The notes under the pieces: model-generated
Seen by the model: only the letters and a program-made list of their open reading frames with translations
Database searches by the model: none
What the model was told of the DNA's origin: nothing
NCBI RefSeq assembly: GCF_015207375.1
Contig: NZ_JADEWY010000002.1
Span: 1-64,000 of the forward strand
Length of the DNA stretch: 64,000 nt
Source of the DNA: Coleofasciculus sp. LEGE 07092
Lineage (GTDB): Bacteria; Cyanobacteriota; Cyanobacteriia; Cyanobacteriales; Coleofasciculaceae
Direction of reading: 5' to 3'
Translations under genes and position numbers: made by a program
Shown: positions 1 through 9,153 of the stretch, piece by piece
How the letters are laid out: each line of letters begins with the position of its first letter
Position numbering within the stretch: the stretch's first letter is position 1

Positions 1-68
1 TTATGATTGAAACTGAGTTATGGGTAACTTTCCCATCTCCCCCATCTTCCCACTCCCCACTCCCTTCC
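1..68 (+). repeat. Dispersed intergenic repeat, copy 1
   Basis: This segment is nearly the same as the reverse complement of 3366-3430. Both begin TTATGATTGAAACTGAGTT and end in a CT-rich run (CACTCCCCACTCCC). It ends directly before the sensor kinase start codon. G/A-rich (or complementary) runs of this kind are common between cyanobacterial genes. The left boundary lies outside the window. Confidence 0.7.
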
Positions 69-72
69 TAAA

Positions 73-1560
73 ATGTTTCAAGCAACTCGTCGGCGTCTAG
101 CGCTTTGGTATACGACTGTAACAGCAGTACTGCTGTTAGTGTTTGCTACGGCTGTTTACTTATACGTTCGCAGTACCTTAATTGAGCGGGTTGATGATAC
201 TCTTAAACACGTGGTGGAGGTAGTAGAGCGATCGCTCGTGATTCAGCAGGTGGATGAATCTGTTATTCCCTACCGAATTAACGTTGAATCCAGTTTCCGA
301 GATAATGTTGAAGCAGTAGAAGACGATCGCATTGAGTTGGAATGGTTCAGTCCTAGGGGTGAGTTGCTATGGTCAACTTTTTCTGAGCCGTTGGATATTC
401 CCTTACACCCCAAACAAACTGGGGAAACTGTATATCTAGCCGATAACCACCTTTTGCGTCAGTTCACCAAACGGATGGAAATCGGGCGTTACGTTTTGGG
501 CTACTTGCGGGTAAGCCATCCCTGGTTTGAGGTGACGAAACCGATTCGTCAGCTTATTGTAGATTTGACACTGGCAACAGTGGTCATGATTTTATCTACG
601 GCGGCGATTGGCTGGTTGCTGTCAGAACTGGCAATGAAACCGGTGCGGGAGTCTTATCAACGTCTTAAGCAGTTTACGGCGGATGCCTCCCACGAGTTGA
701 GAAATCCGATTGCTACCATTCAGACTAACGTGCAGGTTGCCCTTGCTGATCCGGATATGGACCCTCAATGGCAACGCCAGCAACTGAAGGTGGTGGAACG
801 GTTAACCCAGCGATTGGGACGCTTGGTGAATGATTTGTTGTTTTTAGCTCGTGTCGATAGCGGCATGGTACAACCGGAATGGCAGACGGTTCCCTTAGAT
901 GCGTTACTGCTTGAGGTGATTGAAGAGCAACAACTCGTTGCCGCCGAAAAAGGAATTGCTTTATCTCTGCATATTGTCGAAACACCCCATCCCGATTTTG
1001 GATTTTCTATTGCCGATTTGGGGAAGTCTGCGGCTGTTGAGTTAGATGAAGTTGCCTTGCAGGGTTCAGTCTCTCAATTGAGTGCAGGTGCCACCCAAAC
1101 GCCAAAAACCGATGAGGATGCATTTACCCTTCAGGGAGACTGGAACCAGTTAGCTCGTTTGTTTACTAATCTGGTAAGTAACGCCCTACAATATACTCCA
1201 TCGTCTACCGAAGAATTGAGTAAGGCATGGGTGCAAGTTCAATTACAACAGCTCAAATCTCCTGGGAAGGGGGGACGCCATGCTCTATCCCTGATTCAGG
1301 TGCAAGTGCGTGACAATGGTATCGGCATTTCTGAATCTGCATTACCTCATATTTTTGATCGCTTCTATCGAGCCGACCCTGCCAGAACCTATACTACCGC
1401 AGCCGGTTCGGGGTTGGGATTAGCGATCGCCAAAGCAATCATAGAAAATCACCACGGTAATATTCAAGTTGAGAGCGGTATCGAAGGCGGCACAACGGTA
1501 ACGGTGATTTTACCTGCCTATAAACCCGATGCGCATAAACGGACATATGTCAATAATTAG
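73..1560 (+). CDS. Two-component sensor histidine kinase
   Basis: This is a 495-residue membrane-bound sensor kinase. A transmembrane helix at about residues 10-32 is followed by an extracytoplasmic region of about 130 residues and a second helix at 161-183. The dimerisation box reads ADASHELRNPIATI, with the phospho-acceptor His at 207. The ATPase domain has an N box (NLVSNALQYTP), a G1 box (VRDNGIGI), an F box (IFDRFYRAD) and a G2 box (GSGLGLAIAKAI), so it looks catalytically complete. About 90 residues of low conservation separate the H and N boxes. The overall form resembles cyanobacterial RppB/NrsS-type sensors, whose regulator gene normally sits just upstream; here that would be outside the window. 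The stimulus cannot be told from sequence. The start lies right after the intergenic repeat and no clear ribosome binding site is visible. Confidence 0.93.
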   Translation: MFQATRRRLALWYTTVTAVLLLVFATAVYLYVRSTLIERVDDTLKHVVEVVERSLVIQQVDESVIPYRINVESSFRDNVEAVEDDRIELEWFSPRGELLWSTFSEPLDIPLHPKQTGETVYLADNHLLRQFTKRMEIGRYVLGYLRVSHPWFEVTKPIRQLIVDLTLATVVMILSTAAIGWLLSELAMKPVRESYQRLKQFTADASHELRNPIATIQTNVQVALADPDMDPQWQRQQLKVVERLTQRLGRLVNDLLFLARVDSGMVQPEWQTVPLDALLLEVIEEQQLVAAEKGIALSLHIVETPHPDFGFSIADLGKSAAVELDEVALQGSVSQLSAGATQTPKTDEDAFTLQGDWNQLARLFTNLVSNALQYTPSSTEELSKAWVQVQLQQLKSPGKGGRHALSLIQVQVRDNGIGISESALPHIFDRFYRADPARTYTTAAGSGLGLAIAKAIIENHHGNIQVESGIEGGTTVTVILPAYKPDAHKRTYVNN

Positions 1561-1735
1561 AGACATGGGTTAGCCCTTTCTCAAATGGCACATTGGTGAG
1601 ATTGAGCCGATACTTCCACCTTCGACACCCTGTCTCTATCAAAATTTCTCGATTTTCTAAATGTACCTGAGCATATGCTTCCTGTGGTAGATGCACAGCT
1701 AACCCTTTGTCTTTTAGCTTATGAAGTATGCTCAT
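1550..1735 (-). CDS. Possible small protein, unrecognised
   Basis: This open frame of 61 residues is antisense to the last 11 bases of the sensor kinase and otherwise fills the gap after it. It starts MSILHKLKDKGLAVHLP and is fairly basic. No ribosome binding site is evident before the ATG and no family is recognised. It may be chance, or the remnant of a lost gene. Confidence 0.2.
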   Translation of the reverse strand: MSILHKLKDKGLAVHLPQEAYAQVHLENREILIETGCRRWKYRLNLTNVPFEKGLTHVSNY

Positions 1736-1962
1736 AGAGTCAGTCGCTATCTTGAGCTAATGGTTGAATGCAAGTGATTGTTACTTGCAGCTAAAAAAGG
1801 TCGGCAAATGTGGGAGAATAGCGAAGGACAGATTGTCGGGAGTAGTAAATTTAAGATCGTTATCAATTCAGCATTTCAATTTGACTTTTGTAGAGACGCA
1901 CTCTAGGGTGTTTCTTTACCCTTTTTAGACTTTCATCTTTATCACAGAAAAGGAAAATCATA

Positions 1963-2415
1963 ATGACTGACAATACAGCATTTTTGGAAAAAGTTAAGAA
2001 CCAGGGTCACTTAGAAGATATCTACGATGCCCGCGACGTTACAGAAGTCGTGTACCGCACCATGCGAGATTTGATGTCTACAGAAGCGGCTGATCGGGTT
2101 GGGAATGAATTGCGGGACAAAAAAGAAGCTGTACCGTCACCCAAAGAAGTTCCCCAAAAAGAAGTTGCCGATCTTTGGAAAGATACTAATCCCATTGTAG
2201 GTTTCTTGAGTCGCGTTCGACCCCCTCTCAATTTTGATGGTGATACCTTCCTGTTTCGGATTTCTCAAGAAGCGAGTTTACCAAAGGGTGTCGCAGCCGA
2301 AACAGTAGTACAAGCTATATTTTCTGCAACTAAAGAGCAATTGTCACCCGAACGAGTTGAGGAAATTGCGACCTTTTTACCAGACAAAATCCGGCAAATG
2401 TGGAAAAGAGCCTAG
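1963..2415 (+). CDS. DUF2267 family protein
   Basis: This is a 150-residue soluble protein with the DUF2267 pattern: an N-terminal helix pair (DARDVTEVVYRTMRDLM), a middle segment around FLSRVRPPLNFDGDTFLFRI, and a C-terminal helix pair (AIFSATKEQLSPERVEEIATFLP). These are two tandem similar helical halves, as in the family. The ATG is preceded by an AAAGGAAAA ribosome binding site at a good distance. It is a lone gene with a long leader of about 220 bases. The biochemical role of the family is not established; members often occur with stress proteins. Confidence 0.8.
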   Translation: MTDNTAFLEKVKNQGHLEDIYDARDVTEVVYRTMRDLMSTEAADRVGNELRDKKEAVPSPKEVPQKEVADLWKDTNPIVGFLSRVRPPLNFDGDTFLFRISQEASLPKGVAAETVVQAIFSATKEQLSPERVEEIATFLPDKIRQMWKRA

Positions 2416-2499
2416 ATATCGCTCTTTTGTCACTCTCCCTAGAGCAAACTCTGAAAGCCTTACACAGAGTTACTTTCACTTGTCGATAAGCCCGAAAAT

Positions 2500-2552
2500 C
2501 CGCCCAGAGTTCAAACTCCGGGCTAATAGTTTAAGTCCACGCTTTGTGGACT
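2500..2552. repeat. Intergenic hairpin repeat after the DUF2267 gene
   Basis: Two adjacent palindromes are visible: GAGTT-CA-AACTC, and AGTCCAC-GCTTT-GTGGACT (2534-2552). The phrase around them (CAAACTCCGGGCTAATAG) is typical of short dispersed repeats in cyanobacteria. The hairpin is not followed by a T run, so it is a weak terminator candidate. Nothing else is seen between 2416 and 2700. Confidence 0.5.
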
Positions 2553-2700
2553 AACACTCTTATCCAGTCGTATGCAAGACGAATGCAAGCTATGAGACAG
2601 TTTACACCGATTGAATGACACTAAAGAGAAGATTCAATCGTGAAGGACACAGATTGACACAGAGGACTTAATAATTAATCAGTGTTACTGCGATCGCACT

Positions 2701-3087
2701 TTATGCCACTTTTTCAGTATCGTTGGAAGATGATTCGACTAGCATTGGATCGATATCTTGGCTCTTGTCGCGTTGCAGAAATTCATCGAGAAGTTGGAAG
2801 AAATAATCAAATGCAGCTTTTTCATCAATACAGGTTAGTAAAATAAGTTTGTCCCAAGCGCTAACAGTACGGATGGATAAGCGGGTTTGTAGCCAGGGTT
2901 GGAAGTTTTTGTAAAAGTCACTTTCGGCTTCCGTATTTGTGATACCTGCTTCCCTTCGCGCAAAGCGATAGCCAAGAAGAAACATCCGCAAATTCGTAAT
3001 GGAGGCAGTTCCCAGGTACAATCCCGGTTTTATTTGGATTTTTTCTAATAGGTCAAATAATGTACTCATTGCGGCAATTAACTCCAT
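2701..3087 (-). CDS. Immunity-like protein downstream of toxin remnant
   Basis: This acidic, soluble, 128-residue protein has an N-terminal segment IKPGLYLGTASITNLRMFLLGY, followed by helical sequence and an acidic tail. That N-terminal pattern (a proline-containing P-x-x-Y-L-G start, then a helix ending in GY) is seen in small proteins often paired with toxin domains, but I cannot name the family. It starts 12 bases after the stop of the papain-fold-type toxin fragment on the same strand, the usual toxin-immunity order. An alternative start at the second Met (3069) gives MSTLFDLL. The immunity role is inferred from position. Confidence 0.6.
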   Translation of the reverse strand: MELIAAMSTLFDLLEKIQIKPGLYLGTASITNLRMFLLGYRFARREAGITNTEAESDFYKNFQPWLQTRLSIRTVSAWDKLILLTCIDEKAAFDYFFQLLDEFLQRDKSQDIDPMLVESSSNDTEKVA

Positions 3088-3099
3088 TGAATCGCATCT

Positions 3100-3360
3100 T
3101 TAAAACTCTTCAATCACTTTAACGTCAAATTCATTCGACAAGGAGGTAAAATCTTTGAGCCAAGCGTCTGGTGCTAGCCCTTCTTTTGAAAGATTGTCAA
3201 ATATTTTTCCATAGACTTCAATACCATAGTAAATCCCATTTTCAGTAATGGTTTCAGCACAACCCTGTTGTTCAAGGCGATCGCTAAGGATAAAATCTTC
3301 ATTGTCATATCGGGTGGAAAGTCGCCAAAGTTTTCCCGAAACTTTACGTTGTTTGAGCCA
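3100..3360 (-). pseudogene. 5'-truncated C-terminus of a papain-fold-type toxin
   Basis: An open frame of 86 codons without a usable start runs to a TAA at 3100. It contains VSGKLWRLSTRYDNEDFILS, then NGIYYGIEVYGKIFDN, LSKEGLAPDAWLKDF and a final KVIEEF. This order (a GK-L-L-T strand, a DDFI strand, NGxxYGIEV, VFDNLxPEG, WLxDF) matches my recollection of the end of the papain-fold toxin 2 domain found in polymorphic toxins. The N-terminal part with the catalytic Cys is absent, and the usual His before YGIEV appears to be Tyr. The frame is broken by TAA just upstream, where the dispersed repeat begins. A separate 84-residue frame (3174-3428) overlaps it but is out of this frame. It is non-functional as it stands. 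Confidence 0.6.
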
Positions 3361-3365
3361 TCGTT

Positions 3366-3430
3366 AAAGGGAGTGGGGAGTAGGGAGTGAGGAGATGGGG
3401 AAGTTACCCAGAACTCAGTTTCAATCATAA
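3366..3430 (-). repeat. Dispersed intergenic repeat, copy 2 (inverted)
   Basis: Read on the minus strand this repeats positions 1-67 with a few substitutions (start TTATGATTGAAACTGAGTT, end ACTCCCCACTCCC). It lies directly against the point where the toxin fragment loses its 5' part, so its arrival or a recombination at it may have removed the rest of the toxin gene. Confidence 0.75.
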
Positions 3431-3465
3431 TTTTTCAGGAGTCTTACCTGCACCCCAGCTAACCC

Positions 3466-5895
3466 TTACCCTTCAACTTCCGCTACCATCAACAGCGTCT
3501 CAAGCACCGAATCCGGATTAAGACTCATCGAATCAATTCCCTGTTCGACTAAGAACTTCGCAAACTCCGGATAATCGCTGGGGGCTTGACCGCAAATGCC
3601 AATTTTACGCCCTTTTTCTTTAGCCGTTGCGATCGCCATTTTCACCATCCGCTTGACACTCGTGCTACGCTCATCAAAAATATGAGCAACTAAAGCCGAA
3701 TCCCGGTCTAAACCCAGCGTTAATTGTGTCAAATCATTAGAACCAATCGAGAAACCATCAAATACCTCGGCAAACTCATCGGCTTCAATCACATTACTCG
3801 GTAACTCGCACATCACATAAACCTGTAACCCATTCACTCCCCGTTCCAGACCATTTTTTGCCATCTCTGCCAACACCTGACGCCCTTCATCGGGAGTGCG
3901 GCAGAAGGGAATCATCGGGATAACATTCGTTAAACCCATTTCATCCCGCACCCGCTTGATTGCCTGACATTCTAAAGCAAAGGCTTCCCGGTATTTGGAA
4001 TCACAATAACGAGAGGCACCGCGCCACCCCAGCATCGGGTTTTCTTCCTTCGGCTCAAAGGGCTTACCTCCCAAAAGGTTGGCGTACTCGTTGGTTTTAA
4101 AGTCAGACATTCGCACAATGACCGGCTTGGGATAGAATGCCGATGCGATCGCACCAACCCCGTAAGCCAATTTATCCACAAAAAACAGGGGCTTATTCTT
4201 ATAGAGTTTGGTCTTTTTGGCAATTTGCGCTTTAACCGATTCATCCTCCAACTCGTCGTAGTGAATCAATGCCAAAGGATGAATTTCGATATGATTGGCA
4301 ATAATAAATTCCAACCGTGCCAACCCTACCCCATCACAGGGAATTCCTGCCAAACCGAACGCCTGTTCTGGGTTGCCCACATTCATCAGAATTTGAGTGC
4401 GAGTGTGGGGCAAATTATCCAACATCGTCTCTTGCACCTCGAAGGGTAACAAACCGTTGTAAACCCGTCCTTCATCCCCTTCAGCACAGCAAATTGTTAC
4501 CTCTTGACCTGTTTTCAAGACATCTGTAGCATCAGTGCAGCCCACAATCGCCGGAATTCCCATCTCCCGTGCAATAATTGCCGCGTGGCAGGTGCGTCCG
4601 CCTTGGTTGGTGACAATGGCGCTAGCTTTCTTCATTATCGGTTCCCAGTCAGGGTCTGTCCGATTCGTCACCAAGACTTCACCGGGTTGGAACAAGTGGA
4701 TTTTGCTTGCATCCAGAATCACCCGCGCCTTACCTTGACCAATTGCCGCGCCGACACTGCGACCTGTCACTAAAATATCACTGTGGTCTTTCAGTTGGTA
4801 ACTCCGCAGGACTTGGCTAGATTTCTGGGATTGTACTGTTTCTGGACGGGCTTGGACGATAAATAACTCACCCGTCGTACCGTCTTTTGCCCACTCAATA
4901 TCCATCGGTGTATAGACACCCCGAACTTGGGAATAGTGGTCTTCAATCTGCACTGCCCAACGCGCCAGTTGTAGAATTTCGTCATCGGTGATGCAAAATT
5001 GTTGCTGGTCGGACTTGGATACCTTAATATTTTTCGTTAGCTTGGAACCCCCGTCATCGTAGACTAGTTTTGCTTGTTTGCTTCCCAAGCGTTTATCGAT
5101 AATCGGGCGGAATTTCTCATTAAGAGTTGGCTTGAACACCAGGTATTCATCCGGGTTAACCGCACCCTGCACCACGTTTTCCCCTAACCCGTAAGCTGCG
5201 GTAATCAGTGCGGCGTTTCTAAAACCGGTTTCCGGGTCAATCGAGAACATGACGCCAGAGGATGCTAAGTCAGAACGTACCATTTTTTGGACGCCAACGG
5301 AAAGGGCAACGTCGAAATGGTCAAAATTATTATGCTGGCGGTAGGAGATAGCGCGATCGGTAAATAGGGAGGCAAAGCACTTGTGGGTAAATTCTAAAAC
5401 ACTTTTGAAGCTGTGAACGTTCAAATAGGTTTCCTGCTGACCTGCAAAGCTAGCATCTGGGAGGTCTTCCGCTGTAGCCGAGGAACGAACAGCAACGTCT
5501 GTCCCTTCCCCATAGCGATCGCATAATTTCTGATACGCCACACCAATCGCCGTTTTCAGTTCTGGGGGAAATTCCATACTCAGAATTAATCTCCGGGCTT
5601 TCTTGCCCCGATGTTGGAGGTTACTGACATCATCCACATCCAGGTCAGCGAAAAGTTTGCGCAACTTGGTTTCCAAACCGGCTTGTTCGATGAAGTGACG
5701 ATAGGCGTAAGCGGTGATGGCAAAGCCAGTGGGAACGTTAACGCCTTTCGGCTGTAGTTGTCGGATTAGTTCGCCGAGGGAGGCATTTTTGCCGCCAACT
5801 ATGGGGATATCCTCTATCCCGATTTCATCAAACCAGAGAATCAGAGCGTTATCTTTTGCGGTTTGGGTAGATGTCACTTGGGTAGATGTCAGCAT
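3466..5895 (-). CDS. ppsA: Phosphoenolpyruvate synthase
   Basis: This enzyme makes PEP from pyruvate and ATP, giving AMP and phosphate, a step that allows gluconeogenic flow from pyruvate. The 809 residues have the three expected parts: an N-terminal ATP-grasp domain (VGGKNASLGEL near 33, VRSSATAEDLPDASFAGQQ near 136), the phosphohistidine domain with GGRTCHAAI (His 437), and a C-terminal TIM barrel ending with the active-site Cys motif GICGQAPSD. The length is normal. The first 13 codons contain a short tandem repeat (TSTQV-TSTQT), so the true start could be slightly later. It is a single gene on the minus strand with a leader of about 700 bases to the next gene. Confidence 0.97.
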   Translation of the reverse strand: MLTSTQVTSTQTAKDNALILWFDEIGIEDIPIVGGKNASLGELIRQLQPKGVNVPTGFAITAYAYRHFIEQAGLETKLRKLFADLDVDDVSNLQHRGKKARRLILSMEFPPELKTAIGVAYQKLCDRYGEGTDVAVRSSATAEDLPDASFAGQQETYLNVHSFKSVLEFTHKCFASLFTDRAISYRQHNNFDHFDVALSVGVQKMVRSDLASSGVMFSIDPETGFRNAALITAAYGLGENVVQGAVNPDEYLVFKPTLNEKFRPIIDKRLGSKQAKLVYDDGGSKLTKNIKVSKSDQQQFCITDDEILQLARWAVQIEDHYSQVRGVYTPMDIEWAKDGTTGELFIVQARPETVQSQKSSQVLRSYQLKDHSDILVTGRSVGAAIGQGKARVILDASKIHLFQPGEVLVTNRTDPDWEPIMKKASAIVTNQGGRTCHAAIIAREMGIPAIVGCTDATDVLKTGQEVTICCAEGDEGRVYNGLLPFEVQETMLDNLPHTRTQILMNVGNPEQAFGLAGIPCDGVGLARLEFIIANHIEIHPLALIHYDELEDESVKAQIAKKTKLYKNKPLFFVDKLAYGVGAIASAFYPKPVIVRMSDFKTNEYANLLGGKPFEPKEENPMLGWRGASRYCDSKYREAFALECQAIKRVRDEMGLTNVIPMIPFCRTPDEGRQVLAEMAKNGLERGVNGLQVYVMCELPSNVIEADEFAEVFDGFSIGSNDLTQLTLGLDRDSALVAHIFDERSTSVKRMVKMAIATAKEKGRKIGICGQAPSDYPEFAKFLVEQGIDSMSLNPDSVLETLLMVAEVEG

Positions 5896-6595
5896 AACTC
5901 TTTTCTTGTCACGACTAATTTCAGTCTAACTTTATAAAATATTTGGGATCGTTACGAAAATGTCCAAAATTAATTTGAACGCGGACAGATTTCCTATATT
6001 ATTTATGCCACGGACAGACTAAAATAATTGTTTGATATAGCATCTAGCTGGTTTTACGCTTTTTTATAATTCCAGCTTTTCGTTATCAAAATTTGATAAT
6101 TCTTTGCCATTGTTAACCCAATTGCAGCAAGTTAAAAATTATGATAATATTGAATGTTGAGTAAAGTAGTAGAACGTTTACCCTAGCGATCGCATTCTTT
6201 AAGAAATTACTGGAAAAACCGATAACCTATCCGCTACGTCTGCTACAAAATCCGTTACCAGTCGTTTAGAAATCCTGGCGCGACAGTAGAGACGAAGTCT
6301 CGATTAATTAGCTGTCAGGTTTTCCGAGCATAAGTGTCGGCAATAGTGCGATCGCGCCTCTCTCATCTCAAACCCAACGTCCTTATCAGAATGTCCCATC
6401 CCCTAGATATATCGCACCTCTACCAGATGTAACGCCTATGTATCGTCTTGCCAGTTTACCGACTGCAACAAATCGAGACAGAGTAGAGTGGCGATCGCTT
6501 ATCGGAAAAGTCACAATGACAAATGTATAGGAAAACAATTCCCTACTCCCTCAACTCGTGGCAATCTCGCTATAGTAGCTTCATCGCCAGTCATC
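5896..6595. other. Divergent intergenic region, ppsA / Ser-Thr kinase
   Basis: About 700 bases separate the two divergent genes, or about 590 if the kinase starts at the GTG at 6488. It is AT-rich near ppsA (5930-6160), where promoters are expected, and carries two HIP1 sites. A small hairpin GAGAC-GAA-GTCTC lies near 6290. No further gene or RNA could be supported. Confidence 0.5.
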
Positions 6596-8335
6596 ATGAA
6601 CCACTCACCCAATCCTTCAAGCCCCTGCCCCCGCTACCAAATGATTCGAGAATTGGGGCGAAATCGTGCTGGGGGACGCATCACCTACTTGGCAAAAGAC
6701 AACAAGACTCAAGAAACTGTCGTTGTTAAACGGTTTCTCTTTGCCCAAGAAAACTCCAATTGGTCGGGTTTCAAAGCCTACGAGCGAGAAATTCAGGTGT
6801 TGCAAGGGTTCGACAATCCCGGCATTCCCCGCTACCTCGATTCCTTTGAAACCAAAGCGGGATTTTGCATGGTGCAGGAGTACAAAAATGCTCAATCTTT
6901 AGCCATACCGCGCACTTTTGAACCTGAGCAAATTAAGAAAATTGCCCTCTCAATTCTAGAAATTTTAATTTACTTACAAAATCGCCTTCCCGCCGTCATC
7001 CACCGAGATATAAAACCCGAAAATATCTTAGTAGACGAGGAACTAAATGTATACTTGATAGATTTTGGTTTTGCTCGAATTGGTAATGGGGAAGCCGCAA
7101 TGAGTAGTGTTGCTGCTGGCACCTTTGGGTTTATGGCACCGGAACAGATATACAACCGCCAACTTAGTGAAGCAACGGATCTTTATGGCTTAGGTGCAAC
7201 GCTGATTTGCTTGCTGACAGGGACAAAATCTACGGCAATGGATACCCTCATTAACGAAGAAGGTTGCATTCATTTTCAGCATCTCCTGCCTAAACTTAGC
7301 CTACGCTTTGTCAGTTGGCTGGAAAAGATGGTAAAGCCCAAAGCCAAAGAACGTTTTATTGACGCGGCGGTAGCGTTGGACGCTCTGCATTCCATCGATT
7401 TGATTCGCACACCCGAGGTGAAATTCAGCCAAGTGATGCTGGAGTTTAATACAACCCAAATGGGAGAAAAACTCACACAAACCATTACCGTTGAAAATGC
7501 TATCCCAGAAACAGTATTAGAAGGGAATTGGGAAGTTGATCCCCATCCCAGTGATCCGCGTTTTAGAACCAAAAATTCTCATCTTTGGATTTCCTTTGAA
7601 CCCGCTAGCTTTCAAGGTAATCAGGTAGATTGTAACATCACCGTTGATACCAATCGACTGATGGCAGATAAAACCTACAACCGCCGAATTTTATTGCATA
7701 CGAATTCTTCACCCGAAACTTACGTTTTAGAGCTTAACGTTCATACCAATCCCATACCCCTCCTAAAACCTCCTTACATTTCCTTAGGCATAGTATTAGG
7801 TATGTCTCTAATTTGTACTCGGTTGTGGACGGAGTTAGCGTCTTTATTTGTGACACAAATACCTGCATTGGGGTACTGGCTGGGAACGGGATTTATGGTA
7901 GGTTTTCTAGGGGGAGCAGTCTTGAGTGCAATTGGAGTAAGAGGAGTACAAATTACTAAAATTGCTTCCTCTCTTATCGCTATAATGATGTTATTTGTTA
8001 TCTTTGTCGCTGGTTTAATTGGTACGTTTCTGACTGCATTGGTAGGTTTGGCTGGTTTAATTACAGGATTTACGACTGGGGCAGCGATTAAAAATCATCG
8101 AGAGCGGGGCTATAACCCCAAAATGGCGGCTACTATTCCCCTATTAATGACGGGATTGGGGATGAGTTTGGCTATGGGAATAAATTTCGGATTCTTAAAT
8201 TTCTGGATATTGATATCGGCGATTGGCACCAGTCTATCTCTGGTGGGAACTCTCTTCAATCCCTATTGGCAGCGACAGAAACTCTTAGAGCAATATAACC
8301 AGTCTGCTCAAAAGAGACGCTTGATTAAACCGTAG
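6596..8335 (+). CDS. Membrane-anchored Ser/Thr protein kinase
   Basis: This eukaryotic-type protein kinase of 579 residues probably phosphorylates cytoplasmic proteins from a membrane anchor. The glycine loop is atypical (LGRNRAGGRITYLAK). The catalytic loop HRDIKPEN (His about 136), the DFG equivalent DFGFARIG and the APE box (FMAPEQIY) are intact. A middle region of about 120 residues (344-463 nt-equivalent of the tail, rich in beta strands) precedes four to five hydrophobic helices at the C terminus (LGIVLGMSLICTRLW, GFMVGFLGGAVLSAI, IAIMMLFVIFVAGLIGTFL and others). I chose the ATG at 6596, just before the kinase fold begins; a GTG at 6488 would add 36 poorly conserved residues. It is a single gene. 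Confidence 0.88.
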   Translation: MNHSPNPSSPCPRYQMIRELGRNRAGGRITYLAKDNKTQETVVVKRFLFAQENSNWSGFKAYEREIQVLQGFDNPGIPRYLDSFETKAGFCMVQEYKNAQSLAIPRTFEPEQIKKIALSILEILIYLQNRLPAVIHRDIKPENILVDEELNVYLIDFGFARIGNGEAAMSSVAAGTFGFMAPEQIYNRQLSEATDLYGLGATLICLLTGTKSTAMDTLINEEGCIHFQHLLPKLSLRFVSWLEKMVKPKAKERFIDAAVALDALHSIDLIRTPEVKFSQVMLEFNTTQMGEKLTQTITVENAIPETVLEGNWEVDPHPSDPRFRTKNSHLWISFEPASFQGNQVDCNITVDTNRLMADKTYNRRILLHTNSSPETYVLELNVHTNPIPLLKPPYISLGIVLGMSLICTRLWTELASLFVTQIPALGYWLGTGFMVGFLGGAVLSAIGVRGVQITKIASSLIAIMMLFVIFVAGLIGTFLTALVGLAGLITGFTTGAAIKNHRERGYNPKMAATIPLLMTGLGMSLAMGINFGFLNFWILISAIGTSLSLVGTLFNPYWQRQKLLEQYNQSAQKRRLIKP

Positions 8336-8451
8336 AGGGTGTTTGAAAAGCTGTGAGTACTGGGGTGTCAGACCTGATTCATTGTGAAGAGAGAAAAATT
8401 AGGGCAGCCAGAAACTTTTATAGCGGTTTGCAACTCAATAGACTATATTTT

Positions 8452-8481
8452 GACCCCCCTAGCCCCCCTTGTTAAGGGGGG
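8452..8481. repeat. CCCCCCTAGCCCCCCTT palindromic repeat
   Basis: ACCCCCCTAGCCCCCCTT is followed by GTTAAGGGGGG, a C-run/G-run hairpin. Relatives are at 35181-35216 and 38290-38448. It lies in the 206-base convergent gap between the Ser/Thr kinase and ureG and could act as a bidirectional terminator. Confidence 0.7.
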
Positions 8482-8541
8482 AACTGTACCACACCGACTC
8501 GCAAAGTGCTTTAAATTTCACGCTACCGAGCCGTAGTACCC

Positions 8542-9138
8542 CTATCCCATCTGCAGTTTTACAAAGTCAATCACGACTGGAAGCCCTTCTTGAGTTTTCA
8601 AATTTGTAAAAACAAAGGGTTTTTTACCTCGCATTTTCTTAGCGTCACCTTCCATAACACCCAAATCAGCACCTACCGAAGGAGCTAGATCCATTTTGTT
8701 AATCACTAATAAGTCAGATTTGGTAATTCCTGGTCCTCCTTTTCGAGGAATTTTATCACCAGCAGCTACGTCAATGACATAAATTGTTAAATCGACGAGT
8801 TCCGGACTAAATGTTGCCGCTAGATTGTCGCCACCACTTTCTAAAAACACTAGATCTAAGTCAGCAAATTGCTGTTCTAGCTGTTCAATTGCTGCCAAAT
8901 TCATGGAAGCATCTTCCCGAATGGCAGTGTGGGGACAACCGCCCGTTTCCACGCCCAGAATGCGATCGCTCTCTAGCGCCTGACTCCGTACCAAAAACTG
9001 GGCATCTTCTTGGGTGTAGATATCATTCGTCACCACAGCAATCTGATAGGATGAGCGCATCGCCTTACACAAAGCGTCTAATAGCGCAGTTTTCCCTGAA
9101 CCCACAGGACCAGCAATTCCGACACGAAAAGCATTCAT
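8542..9138 (-). CDS. ureG: Urease accessory GTPase UreG
   Basis: UreG is the SIMIBI-class GTPase that delivers nickel to urease together with UreD, UreF and UreE. The 198-residue protein has the P-loop [11 protein letters not shown] (about residues 10-20), the metal-binding CPH motif in [24 protein letters not shown], and the guanine-specificity motif NKMDLAP. The length is normal. No other urease gene is in the window, so the rest of the system must be elsewhere. It begins 15 bases after the HD-domain gene ends, so the two probably share a transcript. Confidence 0.97.
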   Translation of the reverse strand: MNAFRVGIAGPVGSGKTALLDALCKAMRSSYQIAVVTNDIYTQEDAQFLVRSQALESDRILGVETGGCPHTAIREDASMNLAAIEQLEQQFADLDLVFLESGGDNLAATFSPELVDLTIYVIDVAAGDKIPRKGGPGITKSDLLVINKMDLAPSVGADLGVMEGDAKKMRGKKPFVFTNLKTQEGLPVVIDFVKLQMG

Positions 9139-9153
9139 CGACCGTCTCCTGGG

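Noticed and set aside
2357..2554. 65-codon frame overlapping the end of the DUF2267 gene
   Set aside because: It overlaps the real gene in another frame and runs through a palindromic repeat; no protein-like pattern.
3174..3428. 84-codon frame on the minus strand
   Set aside because: It runs through the dispersed repeat and then out of frame over the toxin remnant, whose own frame carries the recognisable family pattern.
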